A stretch of DNA of 25,735 bases, from the NCBI GenBank assembly GCA_000697335.1, contig JNEM01010292.1, forward strand, positions 1 through 25,735, written 5' to 3'. Each line of letters opens with the position of its first letter. Positions within the stretch are counted from its first letter, which is position 1. Both the position numbers and the translations under genes were made by a program. Shown here one piece after another: positions 13,081-23,004 of this stretch. Origin of the DNA: Conidiobolus incongruus B7586 (Eukaryota; Entomophthoromycota; Entomophthoromycetes; Entomophthorales; Conidiobolaceae). A model generated the notes under the pieces. The model saw nothing but the letters and a program-made list of their open reading frames with translations, was not told the origin of the DNA and made no database searches.

Positions 13081-13680
13081 TATTACTTATGTTAGATGAA
13101 TATAGGATTTAACGATTAAATGAAGCGAACACTGAAACATCGGTCAAAGTCCCTCAACTGCTAATCATTAGCATGGTTAAACGTTTAGATACTATTACTA
13201 GCAGTCAATCTTTATAATTTTGTTACCGCTGCAACTTCTGTCATCGACCTGTATCCTCACTCCCACAGTTCCACCCTTATTGGAACCCTGAACGGTTCAG
13301 CCGAACTTCCAGCTAATCAGAACATTTCTTGATCACTATCTCAATCAACTTCTTATCAATAGCTGTAGCCCATGATGGCGAGCTACATACTTCACTACTC
13401 CAATCCTTAACTCGAAATCCTCTTCAATTTCTCAAATTAAATAAAAAATTAGTAATAGTCTAATGTTAATTGATAAACTTTTATTTCAATTAATGAACTC
13501 GTTCCAATTGATTAACGTAACCCAGCGCTCCTACAGTCAAACACTTGTAATCTCGCTGGCCAGCTAGTTATTCAAGCATTCCCCCTCATCATTTACGGAC
13601 TAATCCAAGTCCTGATGATGCGCCAGCTTCAAGCCCTGTCTATTGCTTTTTCTAAGCTCTTTATTGCCGTAATTTTGATA
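13081..13680. other. GC-richer island without an open reading frame
   Basis: Two stretches (about 13120-13430 and 13500-13670) have clearly more C and G than the spacer on both sides, with an A/T-rich gap between them. I find no long frame on either strand and no tRNA. Short palindromes occur: CTGAACGGTTCAG at 13288-13300 and CTGGCCAG at 13556-13563. It could be a decayed gene or transposon, or an unrecognised RNA gene. Confidence 0.45.
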
Positions 13681-15491
13681 CCTAGTAATTATAAATATCC
13701 AGTTTATGGGATCAAATTCAAATCTTATATATAGCAAGGTGATTGAATAAATTAAATTATTGGTATTATGTTTTATTTTGTAGAATAAATAATCTATTTA
13801 AAAAATCAATCTTATTTAATTTACATATTAAAATTAATGTATGTATCCATTAAAATCATATTCCAGAAATCCCTTTCAAATATTGATTGTAGAGTTAAAT
13901 GTTGAGTATTAAACATTTTATCACTATCATTATATTGAAATTTGATAACATTAAATAATACAATGAATTATAATTTTTGGTTAGCTTTTGCAAATTTTTA
14001 GTTTTATAATGGGGACATTGATGGTGTAATCGGGGAATACATTAGAATTCTATAATTAGATTCAGTAATATAAATTAGCTCGAATTTTTTTAAAGAATAA
14101 ATTAAGTCTAATATTTTTTACTGTAATTATTTTGAAGTTTACAAAAATAGTTTTGTTTAATATTCTCTCCCTTCCGAAAACATCACTTTCAAATAGATCG
14201 ATTTTATGATTATAATTGTATTTGATATAGTTTTCCTTAGCTATTGAGGGCTATTGTTTTGATTAAAAATAAATTGCAAATCAATTTAATTCAATTTAAA
14301 TCTAAAAAGTAAACATAAGTCTAAAATAAAAAATAACAATTTTCTTTGCCATAATATAAAACTGAAAAACATTAGTATTATCTTAGAGCTTGGTTTAAAT
14401 ATTTTAATCACAACTATTCCACCTAATATAAATATTTAAAATAACAGTCACTATCCTAAATTTAACCAATTCCATAGCGTATATTATTCCTTGATTAATT
14501 TATATTCAAATTCAAACACACACACCCAAAAGCTTTAAAAATTTCTTAAAATTTATGAGGTATGTAAAAGGAGAAGAGAACAAAAATTAATACAGAATAA
14601 TTACTAGCTTATTTAAAAGTATCTTGTTTAATTCTTGTTTGTGGAATCATTATATTGCGTTAATTTATCAATACAATTAGAAAGGATTGATATTAGGGAT
14701 TAATAAATTAAAATTTTAATAAAATGATGGATAAAGTTTACACACATCTCAATTAATCAGTGACCATTTTTGGTATTATTATATAATTGAATAAGGTTAG
14801 TATTGATATTAAGATATGGTTTTAATAGCAGATATCATTAATAAAGAATATATATCAAGAATCCAAGATAAATATGCTACAATCTTTATATTTATTCTTT
14901 TATTCCTATATTTCTAAAATCATATTCAAAAAATGATTAATATTATAAAAATCTGATTTGAATAATCAAATACTATATAAAAAAAGTTAAGGGATATAAA
15001 ATAGGGGAATTGGATATGATATAAAGAGTGCTTAATAAGTGGAGTTATATTGGATTTTATATTTTGTTGATGATAACCGAATGCCTGTCAGTGATTAGGG
15101 ATAAAGCAACACTACCTAAATTAGAATGTGTGTGCTTTAATCATAATTCAAGAAACAAAAATGTGGGGCAAGCGTTTGGTGGATTTTTAGCTGGAAGGTC
15201 GTCAACTAGTAATTAGAAAGTGAAAAGGATAAATACATATAAACAATATAATATTTAATAGAAGAAATTAAGATAGCCTCAGATTATTAATTTAAGATGA
15301 TCTTTAGCTAAATTGAATAATAAAATGAAAAGAAGCTCAATCTTGGTTATTTTATCAATACTCTAAACATTGAAATCTAACCTATTTTTGATTCACTTTG
15401 AAATCATTTCACTGAACTAAATATTTAATGAGTATTGAATGAATACAAAATGCTCCAATCAAATTATGATAACTTCGTCATTTAAGCATAT
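13681..15491. other. A/T-rich intergenic spacer, no gene seen
   Basis: Nothing recognisable. A short open stretch at 15028-15216 begins with GTG, has no ATG and no similarity I recognise. The last 150 nt contain copies of an AATACTC motif that belong with the promoter of the next gene. Confidence 0.6.
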
Positions 15492-15598
15492 TAAATACTC
15501 CCAATAGTGATATTCATCATTCTGATTGGCTATGAAAAATGATTTTTCCACACACCAATTGAAGGGATCAATTCAACATTTTGGAGTATAAATACTCC
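15492..15598 (+). promoter_or_regulatory. Core promoter of the Ser-rich orphan gene: CCAAT boxes and TATA inside an inverted repeat
   Basis: TATAAAT at 15587-15593 lies inside the perfect inverted repeat GGAGTAT-AA-ATACTCC (15583-15598). Upstream are CCAAT at 15501-15505 and an inverted CCAAT (ATTGG) at 15525-15529. TAAATACTCC occurs twice (15492-15501 and 15589-15598). The start codon at 15688 is 95 nt after the TATA box, a normal distance. Confidence 0.6.
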
Positions 15599-15687
15599 TA
15601 TGAGACAGTCAATTGAATTCAAGCTATTTTACTTATTTTTACTCTGTATTTTTATTTAAAAGTTTACTAATCATTTTCTTTTTTATA

Positions 15688-17007
15688 ATGAATAATATCA
15701 ACTCAAAAAATGTATCTAATAATCTTTATAAACTAAACACCATTCAATCCAGCAAAAAACACTCATCCTCTGCCAAAGGAGTTATTTCGTCAAAAATCTC
15801 GAAAACTAGAAGCTCCACTAAGGAAGTTAAAAAGACCTTTGCTCCTATATTAAATCAGCTTCTTGTATTAATGAGACAAAACCAAATTGATGATATTGTC
15901 ATTGGTGACCAAGATATTTTGCTTATTCAAGATAATAACACTATTTCTCTCGAAAAACACCTTGTCCTCGCCAACAAACAAAATCCATCTAATGGAAAAA
16001 CTGCTGATAAAAAGTGCAAGTCACAGAACACTCGATCCAAATATCGCTCTTCTTCGCAAGACTCAGAGACTATTCCAACTCCTTCAACAGAAAGCTCTGG
16101 TTTTTCACCCTCTTTTGGACCTGCAACTAATCAGTTAGCTAAAAATGAACAAAATATTAAGAATGAAGAAATAATCAATCTCTCGTATGATGCTTCTAGT
16201 CCAGCATCTTCCATATCTGTAGTCTCTTCAGGCTTTGACTCTGATCCCTCAGCAAAAGAGGAGCACCAATCGAAGCCGAAAGCAGTTTCAAAAGCTACTT
16301 GTTTTTCTTTTGAACTTCAAAAAGGTAATGGAATGCAATTATCTGTGGGGTATCTGATTTCTCGTCTTAACGTTGCCAAATCTGCCAAACTTGACCTTTC
16401 TGAAAATATTCCTGTAACAATCCAGCCAAATGACGACTTTAACTCAACTGTTTTTCCCATGCATCTTGTCAGCCCTCATCTTCTTGGTACTAACGCAATG
16501 GATGTAACTGAATTCGGTCAATTTGTCAAAACTATGACCAAAAATTACCGTAGACCTATCCCACAGGTGAGCTATCCTTGGAAGTTCAGAAACTGGAGAG
16601 AAGAGGCTACTTTTTTGTTAACTGGTATTATGGACTTGCGCCATAATTCTACCCCCACACAGCCAGCAAGTCAAGGTTTGGCCCAGCATGGACTGTATAA
16701 TGCAGGAGGTTATAATTACCTCAACTACCGGCTTGGCTTGTTATTAAAACGCCATAGAGACCAATCTAGATTACCTAACTTTGCGTATGCTTGTCTTAAA
16801 CGTTTAGGATACACCAAATTTGACCAAATCAGATACGCACGTAGACTTACCTATTTATTGTATGGTCTTCCCGTTGAATATGGTCTTGCTCCAGCTATTT
16901 TAACCTCTTGGATCAGCAAGCCAAGCAATCAACAATTTCTTCAAATGAGACAAATTATTATTTGGGATATCAACAACCACTTCCCATGCCAGACTGCTAG
17001 AAATTAA
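15688..17007 (+). CDS. Unrecognised 439-residue protein, Ser-rich N-terminus and basic folded C-terminus
   Basis: Single exon from ATG 15688 to TAA 17005-17007. The frame is open further upstream to about 15613 but has no earlier ATG there, and that part would fall about 25 nt after the TATA box, so 15688 is the natural start. Residues 1 to about 203 are rich in Ser, Lys, Asn and Gln with acidic patches and look disordered. From about 204 to the end the sequence has a folded character: regular hydrophobic spacing, many aromatics (for example YPWKFRNWREEATFLLTGIMD), a Gly/Asn/Tyr-rich turn region and a strongly basic stretch (LLLKRHRD to IRYARRLTYLLYGL). I see no signal peptide, membrane helix, zinc-binding cluster or catalytic motif. 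The basic C-terminal half would suit nucleic-acid binding, but that is a guess. It has its own promoter and no close neighbour gene. A lineage-specific gene family or an element-derived gene are both possible. Confidence 0.8.
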   Translation: MNNINSKNVSNNLYKLNTIQSSKKHSSSAKGVISSKISKTRSSTKEVKKTFAPILNQLLVLMRQNQIDDIVIGDQDILLIQDNNTISLEKHLVLANKQNPSNGKTADKKCKSQNTRSKYRSSSQDSETIPTPSTESSGFSPSFGPATNQLAKNEQNIKNEEIINLSYDASSPASSISVVSSGFDSDPSAKEEHQSKPKAVSKATCFSFELQKGNGMQLSVGYLISRLNVAKSAKLDLSENIPVTIQPNDDFNSTVFPMHLVSPHLLGTNAMDVTEFGQFVKTMTKNYRRPIPQVSYPWKFRNWREEATFLLTGIMDLRHNSTPTQPASQGLAQHGLYNAGGYNYLNYRLGLLLKRHRDQSRLPNFAYACLKRLGYTKFDQIRYARRLTYLLYGLPVEYGLAPAILTSWISKPSNQQFLQMRQIIIWDINNHFPCQTARN

Positions 17008-17918
17008 TTTAGTTACTTTTTTATTTATTTGATATTGTTTAAAAATGACTTCAAAGCATACATTTATGATACTAACCAATTACTCAAATAGCATCAATCA
17101 TCAGAACATTTTATTGTACTTTAACAATTCGACTAACTGTAAAATATAAATAACAACTTAAAATGAATTTGCAAATATAATAAACTGCGACTAATCTTTC
17201 TCTTTATTCCATAATCTTCGTCAAATATGATAATTTTCTGATTTGTTTATATTTACATGACACTAATCAACAACATATTTTTTTACTTGATTTGGAGTGT
17301 CTTTAAAGGAGAACAAAGGGAGTCAGGGATATAGAGTGTGATAATTGTTTCAGATTAAAAAGGTTAAGGATTTTAGTTATTTTAAAAATCAGTTGATTTA
17401 TATTAGTGGCTTTGCAGCCGTTTTTTAGATTCTGTATTTTATCAATATTGCTGCTTCAAAGGTTAACAATAAGGATTGAATTTTTTAATATGAATAATTG
17501 AACGAAAATCGATTCAATTAAACTCCGTTACATATCAGAATTATATTGGATAAGTAATTATTCTAATATTCCTTAATAGTTGATCACAAGGTTAATAATA
17601 CTATTTACGTATTCTATATAATTTCTAATCTCATTTGTATTCAAATTCATTTAAATATTATATAATAAAGCTATAAATTAAAATATTTTAGAGTTAAATA
17701 TATTCATCATGTTTGTAATTATTATTGATCTTCGTGTGGTTCATTATTAAATTTCTGATAATAGCTACTAACAATTCACATCTACTTTAGCAATAACCAA
17801 AATTAAACAGAATTTTTGACATTAAAATGAGTGAATAAAACTTTGAATATATAAAAAATATTATTATATAAATCTTGATGATTTGCCAGAGTTAAAAACA
17901 CGTGTTGTCCCTGATTTA

Positions 17919-17951
<33 letters not shown>

Positions 17952-19368
17952 CAAGTTACTTAACTTGTAAAGTTTTCGAATATAATTCAAACCAATACCA
18001 CATAATTAATTTCAACTAACCAAATGATTGAACATTATTTTCATGTCCAATTAAATATAAATCATTCATTGCTTTGGGGTAATATAAAAAATTGAGTGCA
18101 CTCTCTTTACCTTGTCCTAGGTTTTCTATCTAATATTACTTGGTTTCAGCATTTGAAATCTATTCACAAATTATTGAATTACAGGGTTGTTTTAATTTAT
18201 AATAAATTTTTGCCTTTTAGATAATGATATATAATTTCAAAATTTAGAGTAATTAGAATTTTCTCTATTAAATCAAAATTTCAAGGTAAGATTATATATT
18301 AGATAAAACATAGAATTTAATCAAAACCCAGAACAGAGTAATTGGAATGTAATATGTGTGATTCTAAAAAGATATTTCCTTTTTTTCAACTGGACTAAAT
18401 TAACCTATAATTATGATTTTTTAAATTTTTTGGTTTTAATACATACTATATAATTATACTAACTACAATACTACTATGCATTATTAAAATTTTGATATAT
18501 AATATATATTGGTTTAATTATGATTTATTATCTCATTCTTGATTTTCATATATTTGGTTGAATGGAATTCACTAATCTGTTTATGAATAGGAATACAATA
18601 CGAAATAACTCATATTAAAAATATATCATGTGAAATCCATATGCTAACCAAATTATTTTTAGAAATATAAAATTTGAATGAAAATTGTATTTAAATTACA
18701 AAAAATGAGCTCAATGAATTAAAATTAAATTTACATTATTACGTCATTTCAAGGTATTGATTTAATTCCAAAAATTTTTAAAAAATTCAATATCAGTAAT
18801 CTTTGACACTTTTAAATAGTAATAAAAATGTTCAGAAAATATAACAAATAGCTGAACTACACTTAACTATGTGGAATGCTTTGATAGTTATTTTGAAATA
18901 TACAAACACTATTGTGATTATATAATACTTGGTTTTTGTAAAAATTATTTGGATAACAATTAAGGAATTTTTCATAAAAGAGATCTGATTTTCAAATAAG
19001 GTGTATTTAAGTAAATTAATTGTGTATTTTTATTCAAATTCAAAATTTGGGTATAAATTGAGAAGATATTATAGATTTTGATGTACCATTTCGCAAAGAC
19101 AAAATATCAGAAATATTAAAGTCAATTTATTATTCCTTATTTCACATTTTGTTAGTATAAAAATTATCTTACATGATATTTAAACTGTGCCAAACGATTG
19201 CTTATTTGAATTGTGTTTTAAAATAGTATTAAAAGAATATTTGAAATGCCCTTAATTAGTAACAACAAAAGAATCAATATTTAATAGTAAAAATTGGGTA
19301 AAAAGAGATGATGAAATAGAGATAGAAAATAATAATATAGAGAAATTGATGTAAATTATAGAAAAATC
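17008..19368. other. A/T-rich intergenic spacer with a (TA)n run
   Basis: 3' flank of the orphan gene and upstream spacer. No gene is seen. A (TA)n run lies at 17920-17949. A 4-bp hairpin GGCT/AGCC followed by six T lies at 17408-17426, too weak to call. Confidence 0.65.
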
Positions 19369-19374
19369 AAAAAA
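19369..19374 (-). terminator. RNA polymerase III terminator of tRNA-His
   Basis: Six consecutive T on the minus strand, 5 nt after the tRNA 3' end (discriminator base at 19380). Confidence 0.8.
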
Positions 19375-19379
19375 CTCAT

Positions 19380-19450
19380 TGCCGTTGCGCGGAATCGAAC
19401 CGCGGTCTGAGCGGCCACAACGCTTCGTACTACCACTATACTACAACGGC
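19380..19450 (-). tRNA. tRNA-His (anticodon GUG)
   Basis: On the minus strand the sequence folds as a standard cloverleaf. The acceptor stem GCCGTTG/CAACGGC is perfect, the D-arm holds AGTGGTA, the anticodon loop is TTGTGGC giving GUG, and the T-arm CGCGG-TTCGATT-CCGCG is perfect. The discriminator is A (19380), no CCA is encoded and there is no intron. The anticodon stem has one A-C mismatch at its outer pair. The base just 5' of the gene (19451) is G on this strand, the identity of the G-1 that eukaryotic Thg1 adds to tRNA-His. It closely resembles yeast tRNA-His. Confidence 0.95.
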
Positions 19451-19451
19451 C

Positions 19452-19830
19452 TAGAAACAGTTAATAATAATTCTATTAGTTCTCTTTCATTTTTTAAAAA
19501 ACATATCTTTTTATATTGTACTATTATCGTATTGATCATCATCTGATAACAACATCAACATTATTTTTACAATTCCACCTATTAATTTATTCTACTATAT
19601 CATCTGGTACAATATAATTATTTATCATTTTCTTTTTTCACAACTAGTATTTTAATTTTTATTAAATTTTTGTTTGATATAAATTATTAATACTAATCTT
19701 ACATTCATGGTCTTATTAATCATTAATTAATGGCATTGTTGTTCTAAATTTAATAAACTAGTATTAAATACTCATTAATTATTTTGTAAATCCTAAATAT
19801 TATATTTAGTTTATGTGCCTACATTATTAA
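19452..19830. other. Spacer between tRNA-His and the structured RNA candidate
   Basis: A/T-rich, with no gene seen. TATATTTA at about 19801-19808 lies 30 nt upstream of the start of the GC-rich block and could be a promoter element for it. Confidence 0.5.
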
Positions 19831-20161
19831 AACTGGCTGGAAAGTCGGCTGTCCAATCATTTAAGTAAATAGTTGTCTTCCGGGACAGTGCCTGTTAGAT
19901 GATATAAAAAGGTGATTTATTATTTAACTTTGATTGTAGGGCAGTACCCTAGGAAGAGGACCGACGTGGAAACTTGGTTGCAGTCAGCATCTTTACGGTA
20001 GTTTGACGTGTCTTCTCAACCTATGAACGGCAAGTTGGGTGGAAAGATTGAACTGCAGTTCGGGCGTACTTGTTGGTCACCTTTAGGGTGGATCTGTGAT
20101 GGGGTTCTCGAATGTTCCAGATTTAAAAAGTCGAGCGGGTCTTCCGGATCATGATATTTTT
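19831..20161 (+). ncRNA. Candidate structured non-coding RNA gene, identity unknown (RNase P/MRP-class possible)
   Basis: A sharply bounded GC-rich block with no ORF in otherwise A/T-rich DNA. Stems seen: GGAAGA 19952-19957 with TCTTCC 20140-20145 (closing stem); AGGG/CCCT 19938-19950; CTCAAC/GTTGGG 20015-20020 and 20034-20039; GAACTGCAGTTC 20050-20061; CACC/GGTG 20078-20090. A TATA-like TATAAAAA (19903-19910) would place the 5' end near 19935, and T5 at 20157-20161 would end a polymerase III transcript. The part before it (19831-19902) has its own hairpin, CTGTCC/GGACAG (19849-19854 and 19883-19888), so it may be a 5' domain or a promoter. GGAAACTTGGTTG at 19968-19980 resembles the CR-I of yeast RNase P RNA, and AAACTTGG there pairs (one mismatch) with CCAGATTT at 20117-20124 just before the closing stem, as P4 would. 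The other conserved regions were not found. Strand choice is inferred from these signals. Confidence 0.45.
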
Positions 20162-20602
20162 AATATTTTAATATTATTGAAATTTTTAACAATATCTGAC
20201 ACTTGATTTTCCAAAATTCTCTAAAAAGCGGTTCAATTTTTATAAAACCATAATATAAGCTCGTATTAAAATTTTTAATAATATACTATTATTAAACTAT
20301 TATAATATATTGCTAAATCTTCAAATAAATCTGAAGTAAACAATTTATATAATTTGTAAACTTAATGCTGTAAAAATAGCATGACATTAATATAATAATA
20401 TTTATATTTGTCTCAATAATAAAACTTTTTGAATAAATATTTTATAATAACCAATAACTGTACTCAATCAACTTATTCAAAAATTAAAATTTCTTTTCAA
20501 TGATACGTATCCTTTAAATATCTATATTTTATCATTAACTAATACAACAACTTGAATTATATGACAGCTGTATTATTCATGTTGTGGCAGTGGATCTCAA
20601 TG
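20162..20602. other. A/T-rich spacer, no gene seen
   Basis: Nothing recognisable between the structured RNA candidate and the coding-like remnant. Confidence 0.6.
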
Positions 20603-20953
20603 TTATTTTGAAGCAATAAATGTGGGACATTGATTCAAATGTGTGAGGAATCCAGCAGTTGAAGCGACGAGCAAGATGACTTCCTTTGGGAGCTCGGGTT
20701 TATAGAATAAAAATCCCTTTTTGTCAGAAAATGTGGGAGAAATATCCAATTTGGCTATAGGTTCAGTATCCAGCGAAGTTGTATCCCACAGTATCCGTTC
20801 CGGAATCACAGTTAGTCTTTGGTCCCACCTGACACTCAATTTCCCTCAGTCCTCAATACCTGCTGGTATATAGAAGTTGATTTCAAGTGGTTGTGAATTT
20901 CTCTGAAATTTGATATCTGTAATTCTATCGGCATGAGTACCTAAACCTTTCAT
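20603..20953 (-). pseudogene. Coding-like remnant of unknown origin
   Basis: Read on the minus strand from an ATG at 20953-20951, one frame gives about 115 residues of ordinary protein composition (many Pro, Glu, Asp, Thr and aromatic residues), quite unlike translated A/T spacer, and the DNA is GC-richer than its flanks. The frame is not continuous, so I treat it as a broken fragment. I recognise no domain. Origin from a host gene or from an old element are both open. Confidence 0.35.
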
Positions 20954-22884
20954 TGTAAAATTCCCAAGGATAGGTAGCTACTCTGTTTAAAATCAATTAA
21001 TTGATTTTTGGAAAATTGACATAGTTTATTATCATAAGAAGAGTTGGAATAATATCTATATACTATATGCCTTGCTTCGTCTTTGATAATATAAGTTTGA
21101 TTCCATTGATAAATATCTACTATATATAAAATATTGTATTATCCTTCTTTAGGCAGCGTTTTGGGTACTACTTCGTTGAATACTTGATTAATTTGAAATA
21201 GAGTCATTATCTAAATTTACTTTATTTGTGATATTGATTATGATTCAGAATCTTTTCGTTATTTTTATTAGTTTCGTACATTGGTTGAATGTATGGGTTA
21301 ATTGATTTAAATTTGAAAATTTTCACTCTTAATATTCGTGATCTAATATATCAAAATTTCTATTTTGCTTAAATCTAAATTTAGTGGTTTTATATTATTA
21401 ATCGATTATATAATATGTAATATCTAAATCATCCCAATTATATCATCTAATAATATAAAATAAATTATAAAAACAATCAAAAATAATATTATTTTTATTT
21501 ATTAATTATTAAAGTTTAACACAAAGCTATCAATTCTACAATATTATTTCTATAAAAAGTCTCTTGAATAGATAGAGGCTCTGATCTTGAAATTGACCTT
21601 GTTATATGGGCAATATACTTAAATTAGTCTAATTCATGGTTACTATATGGTTTTTATCATTCGTTTATGAATTGATTCAACACAGATTTATTGAAATGAT
21701 ACCTTTTTAATAAAATATCTTGAAATTCAGCAGATTTACCACTTATATACAAGAAATTACAATGCATTTATGAAATTTTACAAATTTGAAAATTTTGTCA
21801 TTAATATAAATGACAGATTAATTTTGCATTTCAAAATTAACCATCCACCTTGATTTGATAGTTAAGCTAATACTATTTCTAATTTAGGTTGGCTTGTCAG
21901 TCCATAGTTAAACGATACTCTTTGTTTTATTTGATCTCTGTTAGATTTTAACCAAATCCTATGTCACTCATTGAACAAACTATTTAAATCCAGAAGTGAC
22001 AAGGATAGAAAATTTTTTTCTGGATATTCTACTATAACGTCTCAACAGTAAGTAAGCTATAAGACATATAGGATTAATAAATAATTTATTAAATGGTATT
22101 ACGAGTATTTTTCTAACAACGATCTTTATTTACAAAACTTATTATAAAACACAACATAATCTAAGAGGATTATGGTTTCAAGGAAAAAAGTAAATTGTAA
22201 AGATATTAAGCTCTAATTAATATACATGCTTAAAGAATATTCTAAATTTATAAGTGCAATGATTGGTAATAGTTAGTTGATAAAAATAGTATTAAAATTT
22301 GTCTATTTTTATTAAATATTTTATTATGAAAAGAATCATAAAATATATGACATTAAATAAAGTAATTTATTCACCTTGAAGTATTTCATGCTATGGTTTT
22401 TATATAATCAAGCTTGTAAAATAACTTTTCATGATAGGAGTTGTAATATATGATATCCAAAATTTGGTTTATGGATATATAAATAACTATAAATAAGGAT
22501 TTCAGTGAAAATTTTAAGCACACATACATAATTGTTACCATTGTCCAGTCAAATTTATTATATGAAAATAAAATTCAATATCAATTAATTCAAATTATAG
22601 ATAATTTTGATGATAACAAACTAATATATTTTAAAATTTTCAAAAATATGATTCAAGTTCTATTACGATAACAAATATTTAATTTAAAATTTGCAGTGTA
22701 GGATTGAAATTATAATGTTAATAGCCATGGAAATAGATTTGTATATACCCAATAGGTATAAATATGTTGAAAAATTTGTTAAATATTTTAAATTATTTCA
22801 TTTTTATTAATTATTGAAAGATAAAGTGTAAATATAAATTGACTATTATGAATGATAAAATGCTAGGATAGCCTTTAAATTTTC
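20954..22884. other. A/T-rich intergenic spacer, no gene seen
   Basis: No coding stretch, RNA gene or repeat of note on either strand. Confidence 0.6.
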
Positions 22885-22933
22885 GTTGTGTATGTGTGTG
22901 CGTATGTGTTGTGTGTTCATCGTTGTGTGTATT
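22885..22933. repeat. Degenerate CA-rich (gene sense) tract in the 3' flank of FAS2 copy 2
   Basis: On the plus strand it reads as imperfect GT repeats; in FAS2 sense it is CA-rich with ACACACA and AATACACACA units. It begins about 70 nt after the FAS2 stop, the same relative place as the purer CA repeat of copy 1. Confidence 0.8.
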
Positions 22934-23004
22934 ATTTTAAAAACTATCTTCGCATTTTACCAAGTCATATATGAAATATTGAGCTGATGATAAGTAGAAT
23001 GGAA

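Noticed and set aside
15028-15216. 62-codon open frame ending in a Gly-rich VGQAFGGFLAG stretch
   Set aside because: It begins with GTG, has no in-frame ATG that would give a useful protein, and has no recognisable family.
15613-15687. Extending the orphan protein 25 residues upstream, which would add a hydrophobic N-terminus like a signal peptide
   Set aside because: There is no ATG in this part and it falls where transcription should start relative to the TATA box. The first ATG is at 15688.
17408-17426. GGCT/AGCC hairpin followed by six T, like a terminator
   Set aside because: Only 4 bp of stem and no transcribed gene leading into it.
19960-20160. RNase P-like CR-IV (AGTTCAAT) and CR-V (TCAAACTAC) matches on the minus strand of the GC-rich block
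   Set aside because: Spacing resembles human RNase P RNA, but no CR-I partner able to pair with the CR-V-like sequence exists in the required upstream region, which is plain A/T spacer. Terminator and closing-stem evidence favour the plus strand.
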